Of a stretch of DNA of 64,000 bases, positions 40,106-47,775 are shown in pieces. A program made the translations under genes and the position numbers. Position 1 is the first letter of the stretch. Every line of letters starts with the position of its first letter. The stretch lies in the NCBI GenBank assembly GCA_018993155.1, contig JAGKSX010000099.1, forward strand, positions 16,850 through 80,849. Direction: 5' to 3'. The DNA is from Hydrogenophaga sp. Its GTDB lineage: Bacteria; Pseudomonadota; Gammaproteobacteria; Burkholderiales; Burkholderiaceae_C. The notes below the pieces were generated by a model that saw only the letters and a program-made list of their open reading frames with translations, made no database searches and was not told the origin of the DNA.

Positions 40106-41362
40106 ATGAACCTTGCTGAACTTCGGCCCCTGGCCGAAAAACTCTTTGCCGACATCCGTGAACTCTCGTTCGACGGGGTGGGCGTGACGCGGGAAAGCTA
40201 CGGACCGGGCGAAACCGCCACGGCCAACTACCTGCGGGACTTCGCGCACTCGGAGGGGCTGGTGGCCACCTCGGACCGGGCCGCCAACGTGGTGTTCTCG
40301 CTGCCGGACGCACCGGTGGATCGGCCTTCGGTCTGGATCGGTTCGCACATCGACTCGGTGCCGCAAGGCGGCAACTTCGACGGTCTGGCCGGGGTCGTGG
40401 CGGGCCTGCTGTGCCAGGTGGCCCTGCGGCGCCAGGGCGTCAGTCCCGCGGTGCCCATCCAGACCATTGCCTTGCGGGGCGAGGAAAGCGCCTGGTTCGG
40501 CAAGGCCTATATGGGCTCCGGCGCCCTGTTCGGCCAACTGGGCGCCGAGGACCTGGTGCTGCGCCAGCGCAGCACCGGCGAGTGCCTGGCCGATTGCATG
40601 AAGCACAGCGGTGCCGACATCGAGGCGGTCCGCGCGCAGGAGGTGCTCATCGACAAGGCGGCGGTCAAGGCCTATATCGAACTCCACATCGAGCAGGGGC
40701 CGGTGATGGTGGCGCGCCAGCTGCCGCTGGCCGTGGTGTCGGGCATCCGTGGCAACGTCCGGCACAACCGCATCGAGTGCCTGGGCGATGCCCAGCACTC
40801 CGGCGTGGTGCCGCGCTGGCTCCGCCACGACGCCGTCTTCGCCGTCTCCGACCTCGTCATGCGGCTGGACGCCCATTGGCGGGCCCTGCTGGAACGCGGC
40901 ACCGATCTGGTGGTGACGGTGGGCATTCTGCAGACGGACACGGCGGAACACGCCATTTCGCGCATTCCCGGGCAGGTGGGCTTCAGCCTGGAGGCGCGCA
41001 GCAAGAGCACGGACACGCTCGAAGCCTTCTACCAGCTGGTCCAGGCCGAGGTGAGTGCGATCACCCGCGAGCGAGGCGTGACCTTCCGCTTCGACCGCCG
41101 CCTGGTGAGCGAGCCCGCCACCATGGACGAGCGCCTGTGCGCCCTGTTGTCGCAGGCTTGCGCGGACCAGGGCGCGGCCTGCGAAGTCCTGCCCAGCGGC
41201 GCCGGGCACGACGCCGCGCTGTTCGCCAACGCGGGCATTCCCAGCGCGATGCTGTTCATCCGCAACCAGAATGGCTCGCACAACCCGCACGAGTCCATGG
41301 ACCTCGACGATTTCATGCTGGGCGTGCAGGCGCTCTCCGTCGCGGCCAGCCGCATCGCCTGA
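40106..41362 (+). CDS. M20 N-carbamoyl-amino-acid hydrolase, proposed ureidosuccinase
   Basis: The 418-residue protein belongs to the dinuclear-metal AmaB/HyuC/AllC group, which removes N-carbamoyl groups from amino acids or ureido acids and releases CO2 and ammonia. Metal ligands are visible: GSHIDSV (His81), NFDG (Asp92), RGEES (Glu126-Glu127), ELHIEQG (His194) and NGSHNPHE (His392). A lid/dimerisation domain lies at about residues 212-325. Its place between dihydroorotate dehydrogenase and dihydroorotase suggests N-carbamoyl-L-aspartate as substrate. Allantoate or hydantoin-derived substrates are the alternatives, but no hydantoinase or allantoinase is nearby. Confidence 0.9.
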   Translation: MNLAELRPLAEKLFADIRELSFDGVGVTRESYGPGETATANYLRDFAHSEGLVATSDRAANVVFSLPDAPVDRPSVWIGSHIDSVPQGGNFDGLAGVVAGLLCQVALRRQGVSPAVPIQTIALRGEESAWFGKAYMGSGALFGQLGAEDLVLRQRSTGECLADCMKHSGADIEAVRAQEVLIDKAAVKAYIELHIEQGPVMVARQLPLAVVSGIRGNVRHNRIECLGDAQHSGVVPRWLRHDAVFAVSDLVMRLDAHWRALLERGTDLVVTVGILQTDTAEHAISRIPGQVGFSLEARSKSTDTLEAFYQLVQAEVSAITRERGVTFRFDRRLVSEPATMDERLCALLSQACADQGAACEVLPSGAGHDAALFANAGIPSAMLFIRNQNGSHNPHESMDLDDFMLGVQALSVAASRIA

Positions 41363-41373
41363 AGAGGCCGACC

Positions 41374-42591
41374 ATGACCGACCTGATCACGATCCGGCGC
41401 CCCGACGACTGGCACCTGCATCTTCGCGATGGCGACGTGCTGGCCACCGTGCTGCCCTACACCTCAGGGTGGTTCGGGCGGGCGATGGTCATGCCCAACC
41501 TCCAGCCGCCGGTGACCACGGTGGAGGCGGCCCGCGCCTACCGGGCGCGCATCCTGGCCGCGGTGCCCGCAGGCGATCGCTTCACGCCCCTGATGGCCGC
41601 CTACCTCTGCGACCACACGCCGCCCGACGAATTGCGCCGTGGCCACGAAGAGGGCGTGTTCAGCGCCGTCAAGCTGTACCCGTCGGGCGCCACCACGCAT
41701 TCGGAATTTGGCGTGACGGACATGGCCAAGGTGGCCCGGGCGCTGGAGTGCATGCAGGCCATCGGCATGCCGCTGCTGCTGCACGGTGAGAGCACGGACC
41801 CGGCGGTGGACGTGTTCGATCGCGAGGCGGTGTTTCTCGAGCGCACGCTGCAGCCGCTGCTGCGCGACTTCCCCGCGCTGAAGGTGGTGCTGGAGCACAT
41901 CACCACCGAAGAGGCGGCGCAAGTGGTGCGGTCCAATCACAGCGGGCGCCTGGGCGCGACCATCACGCCGCAGCATCTTCTGTTCAACCGCAACGCCATC
42001 TTCACCCAGGGCATCCGGCCGCACTTCTACTGCCTGCCGATCCTGAAGCGGGAGCGCCACCGGCTGGCCCTGATCCAGGTGGCGACCTCGGGCGACGCCC
42101 GTTTTTTCCTGGGCACCGACTCGGCGCCCCACGCGCGCGCGCTGAAGGAATCCGCCTGCGGCTGCGCTGGGATCTTCAACGCGCCCACCGCCCTGGCGGC
42201 CTACGCCACGGTCTTCGATCAGGCCGGCGCGCTGGATCGCCTGGAGGCCTTTGCGAGCCTCAACGGGCCCCGGTTCTACGGCCTCTCGCCCAACGAGGAC
42301 ACCCTCACCCTGCTGCGCGCGCCGCAAACGGTGCCCGACAACGTGGCGCTGCCCGGCGGCGCGGCGATCCACCCTTTCCTGGGCGGGAGCACCGTGCCCT
42401 GGCAGGTGCGCCCGGCGCCATCCCCATCGCTCACCCACGGCCCGGAGCCTGCCCATGAAATCGTCCGTTCGTCCCCATCGCACGCGGGTGCGCCGCAGGA
42501 GGGTGCGCAACCGGGGGAGGGCGCCCGTTCGACGCGGGTATGTCTTTTCCAGCGGGTGCCCTATATTCTCTTTTTTGATTCGACCGAGTGA
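41374..42591 (+). CDS. pyrC: dihydroorotase, with unusual C-terminal extension
   Basis: The enzyme resembles E. coli PyrC (class II) and interconverts dihydroorotate and N-carbamoyl-aspartate reversibly. DWHLHLRDGD (His14, His16), VKLYPSGATT with the carboxylated Lys100, EHITTEEAA, TPQHLLFNRN and FLGTDSAPHA are all present. The natural end of the family corresponds to VPWQV near residue 344, yet the frame continues for about 60 Pro/Ser/Ala-rich residues through the promoter region of the next gene and stops eight bases before it. The extension is probably non-functional. The ATG at 41374 is 12 bases after the hydrolase stop. Confidence 0.93.
   Translation: MTDLITIRRPDDWHLHLRDGDVLATVLPYTSGWFGRAMVMPNLQPPVTTVEAARAYRARILAAVPAGDRFTPLMAAYLCDHTPPDELRRGHEEGVFSAVKLYPSGATTHSEFGVTDMAKVARALECMQAIGMPLLLHGESTDPAVDVFDREAVFLERTLQPLLRDFPALKVVLEHITTEEAAQVVRSNHSGRLGATITPQHLLFNRNAIFTQGIRPHFYCLPILKRERHRLALIQVATSGDARFFLGTDSAPHARALKESACGCAGIFNAPTALAAYATVFDQAGALDRLEAFASLNGPRFYGLSPNEDTLTLLRAPQTVPDNVALPGGAAIHPFLGGSTVPWQVRPAPSPSLTHGPEPAHEIVRSSPSHAGAPQEGAQPGEGARSTRVCLFQRVPYILFFDSTE
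42562..42579 (+). promoter_or_regulatory. internal promoter and operator-like site before the XRE gene
   Basis: TATATT at 42562-42567 is a good -10 box in an otherwise GC-rich region. TCTTTTTTGAT at 42569-42579 lies just downstream, a typical repressor position. The same 11 bases occur, in reverse complement, inside the GTATC-N6-GATAC palindrome upstream of the transporter. No good -35 box is visible. The site overlaps the pyrC extension. Confidence 0.5.
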
Positions 42592-42598
42592 AAAAGAG

Positions 42599-43519
42599 AT
42601 GAGCACACCCGTCTTGCCACCAGCTTCCTCGATTGACTACGCGGACCTGGGCAACCGGCTCAAGGCCTACCGCATCGGCGCGTCGCTGCAGGCTGAGGAT
42701 GTGGCCGAGCAGCTCGGCGTGTCGCGCGCGGTGGTGTACCGCATGGAGAAGGGCGAGATCGTCAAGATCGAGACCCTGGAGAGGCTGGCCCAGCTGCTGA
42801 ACACGTCGCTGGCCTCCTTGCTGGGGGTGGAAGTCGAGTACTACTCGAACGCCCTGGGCCTGTTCGAACGCATGCGCCAGCTCGAGCAGACATCCGACCG
42901 CATCCTGGCCCACTTCGAACCCATTTCCTTGCTGCTGACCTCCGACGAGTACCTGACGCACCTGCGGGAAATGCTGCTCGAGGCCTCGCCAAAACCCCAG
43001 GGCAAAGCGCGCCAGGGCGAAGTGGAGGACATGCTGACCATCCTGGCCGAGCGTCGGCGGTTCTTCGAGCAGCGCCGCATGAGCATCGTGAGCCTGATCG
43101 GCATGCGCGAGCTGGAGCGCTTCGTGCTGACGGGGCTGGTCGGGCGGGTCGATCTCCCGCACGAGGTCCGGATGCAGCGCGTGCGGGCCGCGCGCAACGA
43201 AGTGGTGCGCATTGCCGATCTGATGGAGAGCGAGCCGCTGAATGTGCAGATCGGCCTGATCGACGACGCCATGCCCTCGTCGACCTTCCAGCTGTTTTCC
43301 GGGAACCAGCGCACCGTGCTGGCGGTGAGCCCCTTCAGGCTGGGCGAGTTGCCCAACGTGCGCAACGGCATTGCCACCGTGACCGCCTCACCCGAGGCCG
43401 TGCGCCTGTACGAGGACATGATCGGCCGCCTCTGGAAGAGCGCCTACAAGGGCCGCACGGGCGCGCAGCGCTTGCGGCGCCTGCTGGAGCGGGTGGATGC
43501 ATTGACGGAGTTGCCATGA
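42599..43519 (+). CDS. XRE-family regulator of the orotate-type operon
   Basis: The 306-residue protein has an N-terminal helix-turn-helix at about residues 18-70 (GNRLKAYRIGASLQAEDVAEQLGVSRAVVYRMEKGEIVKIETLERLAQLL). A long C-terminal domain of about 230 residues follows (TSDRILAHFEPISLLLTSDEYLTHL, SEPLNVQIGLIDDAMPSSTF) that I do not recognise but that looks like an effector-binding domain. It starts seven bases after pyrC and overlaps pyrE by four. Its position and the shared TC-N6-GA sites suggest it senses a pathway compound and controls the locus. Confidence 0.9.
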   Translation: MSTPVLPPASSIDYADLGNRLKAYRIGASLQAEDVAEQLGVSRAVVYRMEKGEIVKIETLERLAQLLNTSLASLLGVEVEYYSNALGLFERMRQLEQTSDRILAHFEPISLLLTSDEYLTHLREMLLEASPKPQGKARQGEVEDMLTILAERRRFFEQRRMSIVSLIGMRELERFVLTGLVGRVDLPHEVRMQRVRAARNEVVRIADLMESEPLNVQIGLIDDAMPSSTFQLFSGNQRTVLAVSPFRLGELPNVRNGIATVTASPEAVRLYEDMIGRLWKSAYKGRTGAQRLRRLLERVDALTELP

Positions 43520-44199
43520 TGCCCAACCCATCCTCCGCCCATGCGGTGGCCGAGCTGCTGATCGAGGCGGGCTGCGTCAGCTGCCGGACCGATGAGCCTT
43601 TCCGCTTGCCATCGGGCTGGGCCAGCCCGGTGTACATGGATTGCCGTCGACTGATTTCGTTTCCACGGACGCGGCAGGTGCTGCTTGAGCAGGCCCTGGC
43701 CCGGCTTCGCGCCGCCGGCGCCCTGGAGGGCCTGGCCGCCGTGGCGGGCGGGGAGTCCAGCGGCATCGCCTTCGCGGCCTGGATGGCGGATGCCTTGAAC
43801 CTGCCCCTGCAATACGTTCGCAAGCGCGCCGTGGGCCAGGCCCAGGTGGAAGGCGTGGTGGCGCCCGGCTCGGCGGTGCTGCTCGTGGACGACCTGATGG
43901 CCGCGGGCCTGTCCAAGCTCACGTTCTGCCAGGCCCTGCGCGCGCGGGGTGCCGTGGTCCGCGACGTCTTCGTGGTGTTCGACTACGGCACCTTCGATGC
44001 CACGGCGATGCTGCACGCGCACCAGATGCGTGTGCATGCCCTGTGCACCTGGCAGGACGTGCTCGATGCCGCGCGCGGGCGCGATGGGTTCGACCCATCG
44101 GCCGTCGCGGAATGGGCCGCATTTCTTCGAAACCCGGGGGCGTGGTCCGAGGCCCATGGTGGCATCGCATCCTCCCCCGTGTCCCCTGTCCCCGCCTAA
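43516..44199 (+). CDS. pyrE: divergent orotate phosphoribosyltransferase
   Basis: OPRT makes OMP from orotate and PRPP. The protein matches a PyrE branch with PFRLPSGWASPVYMDCRRLISFP and AGGESSGIAFAAWMADAL near the N-terminus and middle. The PRPP loop reads VLLVDDLMAAGLSK, which satisfies the general PRPP signature but lacks the usual T-x-G-G/T residues. The flexible catalytic loop after YVRK is shortened to RAVGQAQVEG, about five or six residues fewer than related proteins. It may be a weak enzyme or an orotate sensor. Length is 227 residues; the ATG at 43519 is an alternative start. Confidence 0.85.
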   Translation: MMPNPSSAHAVAELLIEAGCVSCRTDEPFRLPSGWASPVYMDCRRLISFPRTRQVLLEQALARLRAAGALEGLAAVAGGESSGIAFAAWMADALNLPLQYVRKRAVGQAQVEGVVAPGSAVLLVDDLMAAGLSKLTFCQALRARGAVVRDVFVVFDYGTFDATAMLHAHQMRVHALCTWQDVLDAARGRDGFDPSAVAEWAAFLRNPGAWSEAHGGIASSPVSPVPA

Positions 44200-44214
44200 A
44201 GGAGAACCTCCGGC

Positions 44215-44541
44215 ATGACTTTTCAACACATCGCGCAGACGTTTGCGCAGGGCCTGGCGGGAACCGACCAGTTCAAGGCGTTCTACAAAGGCGCGTTCGC
44301 CCTCATGAAGACGGATCCGGCCAACGCCGCGCTGTATTTCGTGGTGGGCGTCGCGGCCCATTCCTATGTGCAGAAGTTCGAGGACCAGGCGGTGGACCCC
44401 GCGCAGGCGGACCAGGCCAAGGCGACGCTCGACGCGTTCAATGCGCGCTTGCTGGCGTCGCTGTCCCAGTCGCCCGAGGAGCGCCTGGCCGCGGTGAGCG
44501 CCGTGGCGCTCGACTACGAGTGGAACGTCCAGGCGTTCTGA
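44215..44541 (+). CDS. conserved-looking small protein of unknown function
   Basis: The 108-residue protein is mostly helical, soluble and moderately acidic, with FKAFYKGAFALMKTDPANAALYFVVGVAAHSYVQKFEDQ at its centre (shown in parts by residues 18-57). No signal or membrane helix is credible. AAAGGAGAA precedes the ATG with good spacing. It follows pyrE by 15 bases and precedes the LOG-family gene by 15, so it belongs to the operon. I do not recognise the family; a small accessory or stabilising subunit is possible. Confidence 0.75.
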   Translation: MTFQHIAQTFAQGLAGTDQFKAFYKGAFALMKTDPANAALYFVVGVAAHSYVQKFEDQAVDPAQADQAKATLDAFNARLLASLSQSPEERLAAVSAVALDYEWNVQAF

Positions 44542-44556
44542 ACGTCCCTGGGTGCC

Positions 44557-45081
44557 ATGGCCGTCATCGGCGTCATGGGTTCGGGCTCCCGACCCTGGAA
44601 CCGGCTCGCCAAACCACTGGGCGCGTGGATCGCCGAGGCCGGCCACCACCTGCTCACAGGCGGTGGCCAGGGCGTGATGGCGAGCGTGGGCAAGGCGTTT
44701 CACGAACACCCCGGCCGACGCGGTTGCGCCATCGGGGTGCTGCCTACCCTGGCCGACCCCGAGCGCGGTTTCCGGCCGCTGGAGGGCTACCCCAACGCGC
44801 ATGTCGACATCCGGATCGTCACGCCGCTCCCGCGCCGTGCCGCATCCGATCCACCCGAGCTGCACACGCGCAACCACGTGAACGTGCTGAGCAGCGACGT
44901 CGTCGTGGCCTTGCCGGGTGCGCACGGCACCCACGATGAGGTGCGCCTGTGCCTGGCGTTCCACAAACCCGTCATCGGCTTCGGGCCGCAGGCGCAGTTT
45001 GCGGACATGCCGGGCGAGCTGTTGGTCGTGCAGCGCCTCGAGCGCGTCGTCGCGTTCATCGAAGACCAGCTGAAAGCCTGA
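44557..45081 (+). CDS. LOG-family / TIGR00725-like nucleotide-binding protein
   Basis: The 174-residue protein has the Rossmann-like core of the LOG/putative lysine decarboxylase superfamily: VIGVMGSG at residues 3-10, HLLTGGGQGVMASVGKAF near 33-50, and VALPGAHGTHDEVRLCLAFHKPVI near 115-140, the last replacing the classic PGGxGTxxE. Characterised LOG and PpnN proteins cleave nucleoside monophosphates to base and ribose 5-phosphate. In this operon such an activity could return OMP or UMP to the free base, but the altered motif makes a non-catalytic role equally possible. Confidence 0.82.
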   Translation: MAVIGVMGSGSRPWNRLAKPLGAWIAEAGHHLLTGGGQGVMASVGKAFHEHPGRRGCAIGVLPTLADPERGFRPLEGYPNAHVDIRIVTPLPRRAASDPPELHTRNHVNVLSSDVVVALPGAHGTHDEVRLCLAFHKPVIGFGPQAQFADMPGELLVVQRLERVVAFIEDQLKA

Positions 45082-45108
45082 TCCCTTCGTCCCTCGGCGC
45101 GCGCGCGT

Positions 45109-45816
45109 TCAGGCGCCGTTGCCGTAGTCCAGCCTGGGGTACCAGTCGGTGCCGCGCCCGCCCGGCGTGAGGTCCAGGATGTTCCACAGCGGCGTGGGGT
45201 CGGGTGCGCCGCGAGGGTCCTGGCCCGGGTCGGCCGTGCCGCCGAGCTCGGAGCCCCAGAAGTGCCGCACCTGGCCGTCGCGCCGCACCCAGACATCGAG
45301 CGCGGGCCACTCCTCGCCATTCGGTGCCAGGCCCCGGTAGTCGCGCGCGAAGCGGTCGCCCACCGTCGCGTAGAACTTCAGGTTCTTCCAGCCCCGCTCG
45401 CGCGCGAAGGCCAGCTGCCGCTCCACCGGCGAACGGCCGATCACCGCCAGCGCCACGTGCTGCGAGAGGTCGCGCGCGGGAATGTCGAGCGAGCCGATGA
45501 ACGCGGTGCACATCGGGCAGGGCCGCTCGCGTTGAGGCCCGTACATCCAGAAGTAGGTCACCAGCGTTTCGTGCGCGTCGAACAGCGCCTTCCAGCCCAC
45601 CGTCTTGCCGTTCTCGTCGCGGAACTCATAGTCGGCCGCCACGCCGCCCGGCGGCAGCGCGCGCCGCTGCGCGGCCACGCGCTCGATGTGGCGCCGCAGT
45701 TCGATCTCTTCGGCCAGCAGCGCCGTGCGCGCCGTGCGGTATTCGCTGCTGTCGTTGGGGTAGGGCTGGCTGGCCGCCCGGGCCAGGGCGGTGGCGGGCT
45801 GGAGGGAGGCGGTCAT
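45109..45816 (-). CDS. DUF899 family thioredoxin-like protein
   Basis: The 235-residue protein matches DUF899: LLAEEIELRRHIERVAAQRRALPPGG near residues 34-59, YEFRDENG, TYFWMYGPQRERPCPMCTAFI with a C-x2-C pair in thioredoxin-like position, and a C-terminal DVWVRRDGQVRHFWGSE. The biochemical role of the family is unknown; a redox function is suggested by the Cys pair. It is convergent with the orotate-type operon and stands alone. Confidence 0.9.
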   Translation of the reverse strand: MTASLQPATALARAASQPYPNDSSEYRTARTALLAEEIELRRHIERVAAQRRALPPGGVAADYEFRDENGKTVGWKALFDAHETLVTYFWMYGPQRERPCPMCTAFIGSLDIPARDLSQHVALAVIGRSPVERQLAFARERGWKNLKFYATVGDRFARDYRGLAPNGEEWPALDVWVRRDGQVRHFWGSELGGTADPGQDPRGAPDPTPLWNILDLTPGGRGTDWYPRLDYGNGA

Positions 45817-45904
45817 CGGAGGTCCTTTCCGGGTGCTCGGGGCACCAGCCTAAGGCTTTCCCGAGCGCCTGTTGGTGCGGTACCTCACGCAGCGCCCGCC
45901 AGGC

Positions 45905-46303
45905 TCAGAGGTGCGCGAAGAACGCCGGCGCGGACGGCCGGTCGTGCAGGCCGTCGATGTAGGTGATCGGCACCTTCGACAGCTCTTCGTCCGTCACATC
46001 GTTCAGGCAGCCCAGGTTCACGCCGATCATCTGGCCCATCGGCGTGTCGTTGCCGATGCCGAAGCTGCGCACACCACAGTGCCTGCAGAAGAGGTGGTGG
46101 TTCTTCATCGTGTTGAAGCGGTAGAGCGTGAGGTCCGCCTCGCCGCTCAGCAGGCGGAAGTGCTCGGGCGTTGCCACCGCCGGCCAGAAGCGGTTGCGCC
46201 GGCAGATGGAGCAGTTGCAGCGGTAGCTGCTTTGCGCGAGGTCCAGGTCGGCCTCGAAGGTGACGGCGCCGCAATGGCAACTGCCGTGGTAGGTCTTGAG
46301 CAT
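45905..46303 (-). CDS. GFA family (glutathione-dependent formaldehyde-activating enzyme-like) protein
   Basis: The 132-residue zinc-binding protein has the GFA/CENP-V cysteine pattern: CHCGAV (residues 9-14), CNCSICRR (about 29-36) and CRHCGVRSFG (about 74-83). Few family members have proven formaldehyde-related activity and most are of unknown function. The ATG at 46303 matches the family start; the long frame upstream is spurious. It is divergent from the flavin monooxygenase across 78 bases that must hold both promoters. Confidence 0.9.
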   Translation of the reverse strand: MLKTYHGSCHCGAVTFEADLDLAQSSYRCNCSICRRNRFWPAVATPEHFRLLSGEADLTLYRFNTMKNHHLFCRHCGVRSFGIGNDTPMGQMIGVNLGCLNDVTDEELSKVPITYIDGLHDRPSAPAFFAHL

Positions 46304-46381
46304 GGCGACTCCTCGGGCGTGGCGGGAGGGCGTGGTGTCGGCCAATATAGCCGGCCCCGCCCAGGCGGCACAATCGCGCGC

Positions 46382-47584
46382 ATGAACCAACAGGTGATCG
46401 TGGCGGGCGGTGGCATTGGTGGACTGGCTTGCGCCCTGGCGCTGGCCCGCGCGGGCATGCGCTCGGTGGTGCTGGAACAGGCCGAGGCCTTTGGCGAGGT
46501 GGGGGCGGGCCTGCAGCTCGGGCCGAACGCGGTGCGCGTGCTGGCCGAGTGGGGCCTGATGGACGCCCTGCAGTCCTGCGCCGCGTTCCCGGAGGCGCTG
46601 CGCGTGCGCGACGCCCACCGCGCGAATCAGCTCGGCCACCTGCGCCTGGGCGCCCTGGCGCTGGCGCGCCACGGGCAGCACTACGCCACCCTGCACCGCG
46701 CCGACCTGCACGGCCTGCTGCTGGCCGCGGTGCAGCGCCGACCCGAAGTGCAGCTGCGGTTGGGCGCGCGGCTGGCGAGCTGGACGGAAGACGGCGAGGG
46801 TGTGCAGGTGGCGCTGGACGGCGGCGAGACGCTGTCGGGCGAGGCGCTGATCGGCTGCGATGGCCTGTGGAGCCGGGTGCGCGCCGGCCTGCTCGGCGGG
46901 CCGGCCGTGCGCGCCACCGGCCACCTGGCCTACCGGGGCATGGTGCGCTCGGTGGACCTGCCCACGCCCCTGCGCGCCAACCTCGTCACGGCCTGGCTGG
47001 CGCCGCGCCTGCACGTGGTGCACTACCCGGTGAAGCAGGGCGACTGGTTCAACCTCGTGGCGGTCGTGCACGGCAGCCTGCCGCCCGGCGACGACCCCCA
47101 GGCGTGGACGCACGAGGCCCACGCCAGCGACCTGCGGCGCGCCCTGGGCCCCGCCTGCGGCGAGCTGATGGCCATGGTCGCGGCCGTTCCCGACTGGACG
47201 CTGTGGCCGCTGAACGACCGGCCCGCCTTGCGCGGCCCGCACGAACAGGCGCGCGGCCGCGTGGCCCTGCTGGGCGACGCCGCCCACCCCATGCGGCCCT
47301 ATTTCGCGCAGGGCGCGGCCATGGCCATCGAGGACGCCTGGACGCTCGGGCGCCTGGCGCAGGACCGCGAGGCCGGCAGCGACTGGGCGCTGCGGCTGTC
47401 GCGCTACGCCCAGACCCGCTGGCAGCGCAACGCGCGCGTGCAGAAGCTCTCGCAGCGCAACGGCGTGGTCTTCCACGCGCAGGGCCTGCTGCGCTGGGCG
47501 CGGGACTCCGCCATGGGCATGCTGGGCGAACGATTGCTGGACAATACGTGGCTCTACGACGGACCGCCCGAGCCGATGAGATGA
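46382..47584 (+). CDS. FAD-dependent monooxygenase (salicylate hydroxylase-like)
   Basis: The 400-residue protein is a group A aromatic hydroxylase-type flavoprotein. VIVAGGGIGGLACALALARAG binds FAD at residues 5-25, GCDGLWSRVR is the DG motif near residue 160, and GRVALLGDAAHPMRPYFAQGA is the second FAD motif near residue 295. It resembles 3-hydroxybenzoate 6-hydroxylase and salicylate hydroxylase groups. No ring-cleavage genes are adjacent, so the substrate is open. It is followed by repeat copy D. Confidence 0.9.
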   Translation: MNQQVIVAGGGIGGLACALALARAGMRSVVLEQAEAFGEVGAGLQLGPNAVRVLAEWGLMDALQSCAAFPEALRVRDAHRANQLGHLRLGALALARHGQHYATLHRADLHGLLLAAVQRRPEVQLRLGARLASWTEDGEGVQVALDGGETLSGEALIGCDGLWSRVRAGLLGGPAVRATGHLAYRGMVRSVDLPTPLRANLVTAWLAPRLHVVHYPVKQGDWFNLVAVVHGSLPPGDDPQAWTHEAHASDLRRALGPACGELMAMVAAVPDWTLWPLNDRPALRGPHEQARGRVALLGDAAHPMRPYFAQGAAMAIEDAWTLGRLAQDREAGSDWALRLSRYAQTRWQRNARVQKLSQRNGVVFHAQGLLRWARDSAMGMLGERLLDNTWLYDGPPEPMR

Positions 47585-47586
47585 GA

Positions 47587-47705
47587 CATCCCCCTGCGCC
47601 GCTGCGCGGCTTCCCCCCTCCGTGGCGCGCCTTCGGCGCTTCGAGGGGGGACGGCACCTTGGGCCGGCGCAGCCGGACCCTCGGTGCCTCTGGTGGGCGT
47701 TGTTT
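47587..47705 (+). repeat. dispersed intergenic repeat, copy D
   Basis: The copy begins CCCCCTGCGCCGCTGCGCGGC and holds an additional inner segment (TGGCGCGCCTTCGGCGC). It continues with GAGGGGGG, GGGCCGGCGCAGCCGG, CCCTCGGTGCCTCTGG and ends TGGGCGTTGTTT, like copy B. It fills most of the gap between the monooxygenase and the Bug-type gene. Confidence 0.75.
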
Positions 47706-47775
47706 CGCGCGCGGCGGTCGTGCCCCCGGGCGCAGTGAGAGTCCTTTTGAATCCATCCCGAAACCTGAGGCAGAC

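Noticed and set aside
38936-41290. A 784-codon minus-strand frame opposite pyrD and the M20 hydrolase
   Set aside because: Both plus-strand genes show full family motifs, so this frame is a composition artefact.
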